The notes below the pieces were generated by a model. That model was not told where the DNA came from and ran no database searches. It saw only the letters and a list, made by a program, of their open reading frames with translations. A DNA stretch of 8,690 bases from Micrococcales bacterium UBA2037 (GTDB lineage: Bacteria; Actinomycetota; Actinomycetes; Actinomycetales; Microbacteriaceae), in NCBI GenBank assembly GCA_002333405.1, contig DDBH01000002.1, forward strand, positions 20,601 through 29,290, written 5' to 3'. The translations under genes were made by a program, and so were the position numbers. This document shows positions 1 through 6,866 of this stretch, in pieces. The first letter of the stretch is position 1; each line of letters opens with the position of its first letter.

Positions 1-533
1 GGCTGGAACCATTGCGGAGTGCGATTCTGAACAAGCAGCAAATAGTGGCTCAATATGTGAACCAACTGGGCCAGAAGTCATCCAGAGCGATTGACCCGCT
101 GAGAATCGACTTTATAGGTCGCCGTCACTACCTCAGGGGCTGGTGTCACCTGAAACAGGAATTGCGCTCGTTTCGACTGGATCGAATCATTTACATAGAA
201 GTCACTGACCAGGAAATTACCCAGCAGGGCAGTTCTGCCAGCATCCCTGAAGAAGTCTTCGGAGCGCTGGCTACTGAACTCACAGTTGAAATCACTGCAA
301 GCTCAGAGGCCAGTGAGATTTTTTGGAACTTCCCGTCTTTTGACCTGAAGAAGGAAGCCAGCGGAAGCACCACCGGCAAAATTCAAGTTGGAAACCTACA
401 GGCTCTGGGTCGGCACGTGAGTAGATATGGTGGCGAAGTGGTGGTGTTGGCGCCTCAGAGCGCTAGACAGGCTGTGAGCGAGTTTGCAAGGCTTGCAATG
501 ACTGGTTATGGCGGACCTGGGGATGAGGACTAA
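1..533 (+). CDS. pafC: WYL-domain transcriptional regulator, PafC-like, C-terminal part (5' end outside window)
   Basis: Partial gene: the frame is open from the left edge (first full codon at position 3), leaving 176 residues and a TAA stop. The visible part holds a WYL domain with the typical pattern of an arginine, 'DPLRIDF', then 'HYLRGWC' and 'RSFRLDRI' (roughly the first 60 residues). A C-terminal WCX-like segment follows, ending in 'LAPQSARQAVSEFARLAM'. In actinobacteria PafB and PafC are paired WYL regulators. In mycobacteria the PafBC complex activates much of the LexA-independent DNA-damage response, with the WYL domain sensing a nucleic-acid ligand. The assignment to PafC rather than PafB rests on position: it directly precedes the tatA-tatC-helicase run, as in M. 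tuberculosis. The tryptophan of the WYL signature is histidine here, which is tolerated in the family. The N-terminal helix-turn-helix region is not visible. No proteasome gene is visible, so pafC names the family and not proteasome function. Confidence 0.8.
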   Translation, partial: LEPLRSAILNKQQIVAQYVNQLGQKSSRAIDPLRIDFIGRRHYLRGWCHLKQELRSFRLDRIIYIEVTDQEITQQGSSASIPEEVFGALATELTVEITASSEASEIFWNFPSFDLKKEASGSTTGKIQVGNLQALGRHVSRYGGEVVVLAPQSARQAVSEFARLAMTGYGGPGDED

Positions 534-845
534 ATGGGATTTTCTATTTGGCTGGTGATACTGGCTTCGGCAGCTGGCAGCTATTTTTTGCTGTTGCGCG
601 GCTACCGGTTCATGTTGTCGCTAAAGAGCCTGCGCCAAGAAGTTGAGCGCAGTCAGGCACTGATTGCTGCGGCACAGGATTTTGATGAGATTGAACTTAA
701 CGAGCCTGTTGCAAACTCGGGCGCGGATTTGCTAAAACTGCTTCGCCAGAGGCATAGAATCAAAACCGACAGGGAAAAGCGCGCCGAGCAAAGAAGGCGT
801 AGACTCATCCACAGAATTAGTGAAATCGAAATAGATAAGAGGTAG
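534..845 (+). CDS. Small single-pass membrane protein with basic coiled-coil tail, function unknown
   Basis: A 103-residue protein I do not recognise. Its ATG follows the pafC TAA stop with no gap, and its TAG stop lies 2 nt before tatA, so it is almost certainly co-transcribed and translationally coupled with both. Residues 4-21 form one hydrophobic segment ('IWLVILASAAGSYFLLL'), followed by Arg/Lys-containing sequence, as expected of an N-terminal membrane anchor with a cytoplasmic tail. Residues 28-48 have heptad-like spacing and may form a coiled coil. Residues 50-60 are acidic. The last third (71-103) is strongly basic, with about half Arg, Lys or His, including 'RRRR' at 87-90. The topology resembles TatA/TatB (one membrane helix, then an amphipathic or charged tail), but the glycine and 'KLP' hinge typical of TatA/B is missing, so I do not call it TatB. 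A link to the Tat system or to PafBC is suggested only by location. Gene-like context makes a real CDS likely; function is open. Confidence 0.75.
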   Translation: MGFSIWLVILASAAGSYFLLLRGYRFMLSLKSLRQEVERSQALIAAAQDFDEIELNEPVANSGADLLKLLRQRHRIKTDREKRAEQRRRRLIHRISEIEIDKR

Positions 846-847
846 GT

Positions 848-1078
848 ATGAGACTTCAGGGCTGGGAATGGATAATTATTCTTGCGATCGTGCTTCTGCT
901 ATGGGGAGCACCGAAGCTTCCAGCTTTGGCGAAGAGCGCAGCGCAATCAATGAGAATTTTCAAGAAGGAAATCAACAAGAACGGCGAAGCACCAGCGGGT
1001 GCTGCTGAGGCTGAGGCCCCTGAAGCTGAGAGCGCAAAGGCGAAGGCGCCTAGCGAGAGCGAGAAGAACAAAGACTAA
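848..1078 (+). CDS. tatA: Sec-independent (twin-arginine) translocase subunit TatA
   Basis: TatA forms the size-adaptable pore or membrane-weakening assembly that lets folded proteins with twin-arginine signal peptides cross the cytoplasmic membrane once TatC has recruited them. The 76-residue protein has the classic plan. A short N-terminal membrane helix (about residues 6-19, 'EWIIILAIVLLLW') is followed by a hinge 'WGAPKLP' (19-25). Next comes an amphipathic helix (about 26-43, with 'SMRIFKKEI') and a low-complexity Ala/Glu/Lys tail from 46 on. The hinge usually reads F-G-x-x-K-L-P; here the aromatic is Trp. The ATG lies 2 nt after the preceding gene, with a weak purine-rich stretch (GAGGTAGG) just upstream. 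The TAA stop overlaps the tatC ATG by one base (TAATG). No TatB is present here; actinobacteria usually encode it elsewhere. Confidence 0.93.
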   Translation: MRLQGWEWIIILAIVLLLWGAPKLPALAKSAAQSMRIFKKEINKNGEAPAGAAEAEAPEAESAKAKAPSESEKNKD

Positions 1079-1866
1079 TGTTCCGGCGCAAAAACAAAGA
1101 GCGCCGAATGAGCCTTTCCTCTCACCTAAGAGAGTTCAGGGTTCGTATCTCATGGTCGGCGGGGTTCATAATCGCCGGCACCGTTATCGGCTGGTTCTTA
1201 TTCGACCCAGTATTTAAAATTCTTCAGGCACCGCTGTTGGAAGTTACCCAAGAGCGTGGCATCGAAGCCATCGTGAACTTTGGAACCGTGGTTTCTGCCT
1301 TTGACCTGAGAATTCAAATTTCCATTTTCTTGGGCGTGATCATGACTGCGCCAGTTTGGCTGTGGAACCTGTGGGCGTTTGTGGCCCCAGGACTCAAAGC
1401 CAAGGAGCGCAAGTACACGATCGGTTTCGTGGTTTCGGCGCTTCCGTTGTTCTTGCTTGGTACCTACCTAGCTTGGACTGCGCTTCCTGGATTCGTGGTG
1501 GTCCTGATTGGATTCACCCCTGAGGGCAGCTCGAACGTTATTAACGCCGCCGAATACATCCTGTTCGCAATTCGCATCCTGCTTATTTTTGGACTTGCCT
1601 TTGTGATGCCGGTTGTGCTGGTTCTGATGAACTTCGCAGGCCTGGTTTCAGGACGTGGAATTCTCAAGTCCTGGAGGTTGGCGGTGTTTATCATTGCAAC
1701 CGTTTCGGCCCTTGCAACCCCGACGGCAGAACCGATGTCAATGTTTTTGCTAATGGCCCCACTAACAGCGCTGTTCTTCACCGCAGTTGCTGTTGCAATG
1801 GCAAATGACAAGCGAAGAGCCCGCAAGCTGGCAAAGTTTGTCGATGATGACCTCGAAGTCGAATGA
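1078..1866 (+). CDS. tatC: Sec-independent (twin-arginine) translocase subunit TatC
   Basis: TatC is the polytopic receptor that binds the twin-arginine signal peptide and nucleates TatA assembly. At 262 residues it has normal family length and several strongly hydrophobic segments consistent with six membrane helices. Family landmarks are visible. The N-terminal cytoplasmic 'SHLREFR' (15-21) carries the conserved glutamate. 'LWNLWAFVAPGL' (95-106), followed by Lys-Glu-Arg (109-111), is the conserved first-cytoplasmic-loop region. 'ALATPTAEPMSMFLLMAPL' (211-229) lies in the last helices. The tail is charged ('NDKRRARK'). The ATG at 1078 overlaps the tatA stop, implying translational coupling. 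A second in-frame ATG at 1108 (protein starting MSLSSHLRE) is an alternative start that would keep all conserved elements. The 3' end overlaps the helicase start by 23 nt. Confidence 0.95.
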   Translation: MFRRKNKERRMSLSSHLREFRVRISWSAGFIIAGTVIGWFLFDPVFKILQAPLLEVTQERGIEAIVNFGTVVSAFDLRIQISIFLGVIMTAPVWLWNLWAFVAPGLKAKERKYTIGFVVSALPLFLLGTYLAWTALPGFVVVLIGFTPEGSSNVINAAEYILFAIRILLIFGLAFVMPVVLVLMNFAGLVSGRGILKSWRLAVFIIATVSALATPTAEPMSMFLLMAPLTALFFTAVAVAMANDKRRARKLAKFVDDDLEVE

Positions 1867-4288
1867 GGCCTCCCCGGCTGAGCGCTATAAACGCGCAAAA
1901 TCAAAGGCTGGGAACCCCGAGTTCGAATTTTTCACCCACGAACTGCGCTTTCCGCTAGACGACTTCCAAGAACGAGCCTGCCTAGCGCTAGAGGCTGACT
2001 ACGGCGTATTGGTTGCAGCGCCGACCGGTGCTGGTAAAACGGTTATCGGTGAGTTTGCAATTCATTTAGCGCTATCAAAGGGCCAAAAGGTCTTCTACAC
2101 AACACCAATCAAGGCCCTGAGCAATCAGAAGTTTGCTGAGCTAGTTGCCAGGTATGGCAAAGAGCGGGTTGGACTGCTGACCGGGGACACGAACAACAAC
2201 TCTGAGGCGGAGATTGTTGTCATGACCACCGAAGTGCTTCGCAACATGATCTATGCCAATAGCACGACGCTTATGTCGCTGGGCTATGTGGTTATGGATG
2301 AGGTTCACTACCTGGCCGACCGATTCAGGGGAGCGGTGTGGGAGGAAGTCATTCTCCACCTTCCAAAGGATGTCAAGGTGGTTTCACTTAGCGCAACGGT
2401 TTCCAACGCCGAGGAGTTTGGGGCATGGCTTGGCGAGGTGCGTGGAAACACCCAGGTGATAGTCTCTGAAATCAGACCGGTCCCGCTTCACCAACACGTG
2501 ATGTTCGGCGATGAACTTCTGGAGCTGTTTGAAGCCGGCAGCAATCAGATGCGGGTCAATCCAGAGTTGGCACAAAAACATCAGGCCCGACAGCGAGCCC
2601 CGCATCGAGGCTCCAAACACCAACCGAAGTCAAACTACCGCGGACAGGACCGACGTTTTCCAAGGCTTGAAAAGCCTGACGTGGTGGAGACCCTGGATCG
2701 GGCTGACCTGCTACCAGCCATATTTTTCATTTTTTCCAGGGTTGGTTGCGAGGCATCAGTAACGGCATGCCGCCGAGCCGGGGTTCGGCTTACCAGTCGC
2801 GAGGAAGCGCTAGAAATTCGCAGAATCGCTGAGGCTAGATGCAGTTCGATTGCGGACGAAGACCTTGATACCTTGGGCTACTTTGACTGGCTCTCCTCAC
2901 TGGAACGTGGCTACGCCGCGCACCATGCGGGCATGCTGCCGGCATTCAAGGAGGTAGTTGAAGAGTTGTTCTTGAGAAAACTAGTGCGGGTGGTTTTTGC
3001 GACCGAAACCCTGGCACTGGGAATCAACATGCCGGCTAGAACCGTTGTCTTGGAGCGACTAGATAAATTCAACGGGGAGTCAAGGGTGTCAATCACGGCA
3101 GGGGAGTACACCCAGCTGACCGGGCGAGCAGGCCGTAGAGGAATTGACACCGAGGGTCACTCAGTGATTCTTTGGGGGCAGCAGCTTGACCCAAACATGG
3201 TTGCGGGGCTTGCCTCAAAGCGAACCTACCCGCTCAATAGCTCTTTCAGACCCACCTACAACATGGCCGTAAACCTGACTAGTGCTTTTGGTGCGCAGCG
3301 AGCAAGCAAGGTTCTGGAGCGTTCATTCGCGCAGTTTCAAGCAGATCGCTCGGTAGTTGGATTAGCCCAGGTTATCTCGGAGAAGCAGGCCTCTCTGGTG
3401 GGCTATGAGGAGGCAATGGCCTGCCACCTTGGAGACTTCATCGAATACTCGGCCCTTAGGCGGCAGATATCCGACCTGGAGCGAAGGGGAGCGACTCTCA
3501 GGCAGCGGGGCGGTAAGGACATTCGCCAAACCAAGGGCATGCGGCAACACGAGTCGAAGATTGCCGACCTGAAGCGGACTCTGCGTTCCCACCCGTGCCA
3601 CGCATGCAGTGAGCGCGAAGCGCACGCCAGGTGGGGTGAGCGATATCAAAAACTTAGGAAAGAGATCGATGGCGCCGTTGCCCAAATCGAGTCTCGAACC
3701 AATCAGGTGTCGAAGATTTTCACGAGGATCTGTGACCTACTTCAGGATCTTGACTACATGCAGCCGGACGGGGATGACTTGGAAATCACCGAGTCCGGGC
3801 AGCGATTGGCAAAGATCTACGGAGAACGTGACCTATTGATCGCGCAGTGCATAAATCAGGGCACCTGGAAAAGCCTAGACCCTGCATCCCTTGCCGCAAT
3901 GGCTGCTGCGCTTGTTTTTGAAAACCGTCGTGACGACGGTGATTACGAACCAAAGCTTCCCAAGGGACATTTCAGGGACGCTCTGGATGCCACTGAGGCG
4001 ATTCAGCTGGACCTGGCCGAACTTCAAGACAAGTATCAACTTCCCGAAGAGACACCGCTAGACCTTGGCCTGTCCTATTCGATCTTCCGCTGGGCGACCG
4101 GGGCGAGGCTTGATGACGTCCTGAAATCATCCGGCCTTTTGGCTGGAGATTTCATTAGATGGTCCAAGCAAATCATTGACCTATTGGACCAACTTGCTCA
4201 GGGAGCCGACCCGGTGGTGGCAGAGACCGCCTATAAGGCAATGGATCAGGTTAAACGAGGAATTGTGGCATACAGCTACTACATGTAG
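1844..4288 (+). CDS. helY: DEAD/DEAH-box superfamily 2 RNA helicase, Ski2/Mtr4-like (HelY family)
   Basis: About 814 residues, an ATP-dependent RNA helicase of the actinobacterial HelY/Mtr4-like family, probably acting in RNA processing or decay; the substrate is not known from sequence. Motifs, numbered from the chosen start, are Walker A 'APTGAGKT' (59-66), 'TTPIKALSNQKF' (86-97), 'DEVHY' (152-156), 'SAT' (183-185), 'AHHAGMLP' (359-366), 'FATETLALGINMPA' (385-398) and motif VI 'QLTGRAGRRG' (424-433). The C-terminal third contains a Cys/His cluster 'HPCHAC' (583-588) and a DSHCT-type domain (about 655-814). A basic, low-complexity stretch at about 245-273 separates the two helicase lobes. 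The start is uncertain: ATG at 1844 or the adjacent ATG at 1847 gives 'MTSKSNEASPAERY', fitting family N-termini. In-frame ATG 1805 and TTG 1787 are further upstream within tatC. None has a good Shine-Dalgarno, so coupling to tatC translation is likely. The position after tatC matches helY (Rv2092c) in M. tuberculosis. Confidence 0.93.
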   Translation: MMTSKSNEASPAERYKRAKSKAGNPEFEFFTHELRFPLDDFQERACLALEADYGVLVAAPTGAGKTVIGEFAIHLALSKGQKVFYTTPIKALSNQKFAELVARYGKERVGLLTGDTNNNSEAEIVVMTTEVLRNMIYANSTTLMSLGYVVMDEVHYLADRFRGAVWEEVILHLPKDVKVVSLSATVSNAEEFGAWLGEVRGNTQVIVSEIRPVPLHQHVMFGDELLELFEAGSNQMRVNPELAQKHQARQRAPHRGSKHQPKSNYRGQDRRFPRLEKPDVVETLDRADLLPAIFFIFSRVGCEASVTACRRAGVRLTSREEALEIRRIAEARCSSIADEDLDTLGYFDWLSSLERGYAAHHAGMLPAFKEVVEELFLRKLVRVVFATETLALGINMPARTVVLERLDKFNGESRVSITAGEYTQLTGRAGRRGIDTEGHSVILWGQQLDPNMVAGLASKRTYPLNSSFRPTYNMAVNLTSAFGAQRASKVLERSFAQFQADRSVVGLAQVISEKQASLVGYEEAMACHLGDFIEYSALRRQISDLERRGATLRQRGGKDIRQTKGMRQHESKIADLKRTLRSHPCHACSEREAHARWGERYQKLRKEIDGAVAQIESRTNQVSKIFTRICDLLQDLDYMQPDGDDLEITESGQRLAKIYGERDLLIAQCINQGTWKSLDPASLAAMAAALVFENRRDDGDYEPKLPKGHFRDALDATEAIQLDLAELQDKYQLPEETPLDLGLSYSIFRWATGARLDDVLKSSGLLAGDFIRWSKQIIDLLDQLAQGADPVVAETAYKAMDQVKRGIVAYSYYM

Positions 4289-4292
4289 CTCT

Positions 4293-4307
4293 TAGGCTAT
4301 TGCTGTG
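4293..4307 (+). promoter_or_regulatory. Candidate leaderless promoter of lnt (-10 box TAGGCT)
   Basis: TAGGCT at 4293-4298 fits the actinobacterial -10 pattern TANNNT and lies just after the helicase stop codon. Six bases (ATTGCT) separate it from the GTG start at 4305, so transcription would begin at or next to the start codon. No Shine-Dalgarno precedes the GTG, in line with leaderless initiation. No convincing -35 element is visible at 16-18 bp. The same spacing recurs at 7715-7729. Confidence 0.45.
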
Positions 4308-5822
4308 AGATTCAAGGAACTGATTTGGCGAATACCGCTGGCAATTGTCGGCGGGCTTGTCGCGCTTTACGCATTTCCCACCGAATCAATCTGGATTCTG
4401 GCACCGATAGTGCCAGCGATTATTCTGCTGGCAACACTTGGACTTGGATTCTGGCAGGCAAGTTTTGTCGGGTTCATTGCTTCTCAAGCTTTTTACATCG
4501 CCCACATCGAGTGGATAGCGCTCTACCTGGGGCCGGTGCCATTGATCGCCTTGAGCACTCTAATGTCTTTTTACTTTGCACTTGGCGTTGGCCTAACCGC
4601 CTGGGTGTACAAAAAATGGCGTCCCAAGAAACTCCAGCTGCTGACCTTTGCGCTAGCAAGCGCATCAATTTGGACCTTCCGCGAATTTCTAGCAAACAAC
4701 TTCCCCTACGGCGGGTTTCCCTGGTCAAGACTTGCGATGACGCAGCCTGGAAGCTTCATGAACCAGTGGGTCTATCTGGGTGGACTGTCGCTACTTAGCT
4801 TCATGCTTGCATTTTTTGGTTCGGTGCTGGCGCTCTGGTTTCTTCACAGGCGCGGCCGGAATGCCCTTTCTAAGCTCCCGGCTCTAATCGCACTCGGGTC
4901 TGTAGTTGCGGTGCCTCTGATTATCCTGATGCTGAACAACCCGACCCCGGTTGGTCAGAAGACGATTGCAGCGGTTCAAGGAAATGCCAATGCTGGGCTA
5001 TTTTCAAATCTAAGTCGGGGCACGATTCTCGATAATCACCTAAGTGCCTCGGAGCTTGTGTTTGAGTCACCGCTGAGTGGTGAAATTGACCTTCTGGTGT
5101 GGCCAGAGAATGCTTCCGATATTGATCCGCTACGGGATGAAGCTGCTGCCAAAAAGGTGGATGATTTAGCGGCACGAGTCGGTGCTCCGTTCGTTTTTGG
5201 CACCATCACCAGTCGTGGCGGAGAAAGCTACAATTCAACGCTTATGTGGCGGCCAGGCATTGGAGCCGTCGACTACTACGACAAAACCCAGCCGGTGCCT
5301 TTTGCCGAGTACGTTCCAGACCGAGCTTTCTGGAGATTCTTCGCTCCGGAGTTGATTGACCTGGTGCCCCGCGGCTTCAGCTTCGGTGTTAGAGACGGAA
5401 TTTATGAGGTGTCCGAGGATTTCGTAGCAGGTTCACTTATTTGCTTTGAGATTGCCGAAGATTCAATCCAGCGAGACCTGGTGACTGGGGGAGCGCAGCT
5501 GATTCTGTCGCAGACTAACAATGCTGATTTTGGCTACTCGGACGAGACCTTCCAGCAAGCAGGCATTGCACAGCTCAGGGCCATCGAAACAGGTCGGGCA
5601 GTTGTAAACACCTCCACCGTTGGGCTCTCTGCCATTTACCTGCCAACCGGAGAAGTACTGAGCGAACTTGAGTGGTATCAACCGGGCGCAATGGTTGAAC
5701 AAGTGCCGCTGTTTGATCACACCACCCCGGCCATGGTTGTCGGAGCAGGTTTTGAGTACCTAAATGGGGCGGTGGTCATCGGGCTAATTGCCCTGTTCAG
5801 AATCAGGAAGACAAGACGTTGA
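4305..5822 (+). CDS. lnt: Apolipoprotein N-acyltransferase (Lnt/Ppm2-type)
   Basis: Transfers a fatty acyl chain from a phospholipid to the amino group of the lipid-modified N-terminal cysteine of lipoproteins, the last step of lipoprotein maturation, on the outer face of the cytoplasmic membrane. The 505-residue protein has family length. Residues 1-210 are mostly hydrophobic, with about six to seven membrane helices. A nitrilase-fold (CN hydrolase) domain spans about 220-470, and a last membrane helix lies near 485-500. The expected catalytic triad is present: Glu268 in 'WPEN', Lys327 in 'YYDKTQPVPFAEYVP' and Cys380 in 'SLICFEI'. The start is GTG without a Shine-Dalgarno, 16 nt after the helicase, with a -10-like box just upstream. 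The stop overlaps the ppm1 start (TTGA). In M. tuberculosis Lnt and Ppm1 domains are fused in one protein (Rv2051c), while M. smegmatis has them as adjacent genes, as here. The Lnt-like partner can also anchor Ppm1 at the membrane. Confidence 0.93.
   Translation: MRFKELIWRIPLAIVGGLVALYAFPTESIWILAPIVPAIILLATLGLGFWQASFVGFIASQAFYIAHIEWIALYLGPVPLIALSTLMSFYFALGVGLTAWVYKKWRPKKLQLLTFALASASIWTFREFLANNFPYGGFPWSRLAMTQPGSFMNQWVYLGGLSLLSFMLAFFGSVLALWFLHRRGRNALSKLPALIALGSVVAVPLIILMLNNPTPVGQKTIAAVQGNANAGLFSNLSRGTILDNHLSASELVFESPLSGEIDLLVWPENASDIDPLRDEAAAKKVDDLAARVGAPFVFGTITSRGGESYNSTLMWRPGIGAVDYYDKTQPVPFAEYVPDRAFWRFFAPELIDLVPRGFSFGVRDGIYEVSEDFVAGSLICFEIAEDSIQRDLVTGGAQLILSQTNNADFGYSDETFQQAGIAQLRAIETGRAVVNTSTVGLSAIYLPTGEVLSELEWYQPGAMVEQVPLFDHTTPAMVVGAGFEYLNGAVVIGLIALFRIRKTRR
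5805..5810 (+). promoter_or_regulatory. Ribosome binding site deciding the ppm1 TTG start
   Basis: AGGAAG lies 8 nt upstream of the TTG at 5819, inside the last codons of lnt. This spacing is normal for a Shine-Dalgarno and supports the unusual TTG start, whose protein begins 'MKVCVLMPTYNE', the correct N-terminal beta strand of the family. The next in-frame ATG (at 5837) would remove part of that strand. Confidence 0.6.
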
Positions 5823-6517
5823 AAGTCTGTGTCCTGATGCCCACCTACAACGAAATGGGCCCGCTAACACAGACCGTTGAGGCCGTGGTTCAAGTTGCCC
5901 CAGACCTAGATTTATTGATTATCGATGACAATTCGCCCGATGGAACCGGAGACCTGGCGGACCTGCTTGCCAATAAGCATCCGCAGCTGCGTGTCCTGCA
6001 TCGTCAAGCGAAGCAGGGCCTTGGCAGGGCCTACATAGCTGGCTTTGAATGGGCTATTGAGAACGGTTATGACTTCATAGTGCAGATGGATGCCGACGGT
6101 AGTCATCGGCCTGATGATCTGCCGCTCGTGGTGGAAGCCGCAGCGGAGAATCGACTTGTAATTGGCTCGCGTTGGGTTCCCGGGGGAGCGGTGCTGAATT
6201 GGCCTTGGTATAGGCAGTGGATCTCTCGCGCCGGAAATCTTTACGCGAGATTGACTCTCAGAAGCCACGTCAAAGACATTACAGCCGGCTTTCGCTGCTA
6301 TCCGGTTAGCTTCCTAACCGGTCTCGAGCTAGAACTGGTTCGAGCGCAAGGCTATGGATTTCAAATTGAGATGACAAAGCTTGCCCAGGACAGTGGGGTA
6401 GCGGTTGAAGAAGTCCCCATTACCTTCGTAGAGCGAGAATCAGGGGTCAGCAAGATGACCTACAAAATTATCTTTGAGGCATTTTGGCTCTGCACAAAAT
6501 GGGCTTTTAGGCGCTGA
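5819..6517 (+). CDS. ppm1: Polyprenol monophosphomannose synthase (GT2 family, DPM1-like)
   Basis: Transfers mannose from GDP-mannose to polyprenyl phosphate on the cytoplasmic side of the membrane, giving the donor used by membrane mannosyltransferases for lipoglycans and protein O-mannosylation. The 232-residue GT-A protein shows 'PTYNE' (8-12), 'DDNSPDGTG' (36-44), 'KQGLGRAYIAGF' (65-76), the metal-binding D-x-D motif in 'MDADGS' (91-93) with 'HRPDD' after it, 'DITAGFRCY' (153-161) and 'FVERESGVSKM' (203-213). All are hallmarks of the dolichol-phosphate mannose synthase family. There is no C-terminal membrane domain, so it is soluble or peripheral and may be held by the neighbouring Lnt, as shown for the mycobacterial Ppm1/Ppm2 pair. 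The start is TTG, overlapping the lnt TGA (TTGA), with a Shine-Dalgarno at 8 nt, so the two genes are coupled. Its last 11 bp overlap the 3' end of rbpA on the other strand. Confidence 0.92.
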   Translation: MKVCVLMPTYNEMGPLTQTVEAVVQVAPDLDLLIIDDNSPDGTGDLADLLANKHPQLRVLHRQAKQGLGRAYIAGFEWAIENGYDFIVQMDADGSHRPDDLPLVVEAAAENRLVIGSRWVPGGAVLNWPWYRQWISRAGNLYARLTLRSHVKDITAGFRCYPVSFLTGLELELVRAQGYGFQIEMTKLAQDSGVAVEEVPITFVERESGVSKMTYKIIFEAFWLCTKWAFRR

Positions 6518-6866
6518 GTTGGCCTTCGGAGCGACGCCTTCTCATGCTGGTTAGCATTTCCTGGAGCAGCTCTTCAAGCTCCTCTTCAGTTCTGCGTTCC
6601 TTCACCATGTCATAGTGAGATCGAACACCGTCTTCTTCTTCCTGTTCGCGCACCAAGATCTCGCCATCAATCATGCGAGTCGCTAGCGCCTGACACTGCT
6701 GGCACTGCCAGAGTTCAGGAAGTTCAACATTCTCAGCGAAAACCAAGTTGAACTGGTGCTGATTTGGGCAACGGAAGCTGACCAGTTGCCTGGCGGACAG
6801 CTCAATTCCAACATCGCTTTCAAGAGACTGGGACCCCAGTCGCATTCCGCGCATAGATTCTGACAT
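6507..6866 (-). CDS. rbpA: RNA polymerase-binding protein RbpA
   Basis: RbpA is an actinobacterial transcription initiation factor that binds RNA polymerase and the principal sigma factor and stabilises the open promoter complex. The 119-residue protein has the expected parts. A flexible N-terminal tail with 'MRGMRLGSQSLESD' (5-18) is followed by a core domain with the zinc-type ligands Cys33, His37, Cys55 and Cys58 ('CPNQH' and 'CQQC'). A linker around 'SHYDMVKERR' (83-92) precedes the C-terminal sigma-interaction helix 'RTEEELEELLQEML' (92-105). The start is ATG at 6864-6866 with a strong GGAGGA 4 nt upstream. The gene ends inside the end of ppm1 (11-bp overlap), and convergence with ppm1 is the M. 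tuberculosis arrangement (Rv2050/Rv2051c). It lies 72 bp downstream of glpQ on the same strand, so read-through is possible, but the gap carries its own promoter candidate. Confidence 0.95.
   Translation of the reverse strand: MSESMRGMRLGSQSLESDVGIELSARQLVSFRCPNQHQFNLVFAENVELPELWQCQQCQALATRMIDGEILVREQEEEDGVRSHYDMVKERRTEEELEELLQEMLTSMRRRRSEGQLSA
6509..6539. terminator. Possible bidirectional hairpin between ppm1 and rbpA
   Basis: AGGCG at 6509-6513 and CGCCT at 6535-6539 are perfect reverse complements flanking the overlapping stop codons. CT/AG pairing can continue the stem after a 3-nt bulge, with a loop of about 14 nt. A short T-rich tail (TTCTC) follows on the plus strand, and TAAAAG follows on the minus strand. 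The stem is short and the U-tract poor, so this is a weak candidate for a shared terminator. Confidence 0.2.

Noticed and set aside
1464..1904. 146-codon antisense frame across tatC and the helicase start
   Set aside because: The opposite strand encodes clear TatC motifs; the antisense translation has no recognisable domain and odd Arg/Ser/Thr-rich composition typical of a shadow frame.
4325..4798. 157-codon open frame in another plus-strand frame inside lnt
   Set aside because: It lies wholly within the well-supported lnt gene, shows no family motif or membrane pattern, and has no ribosome binding site of note.
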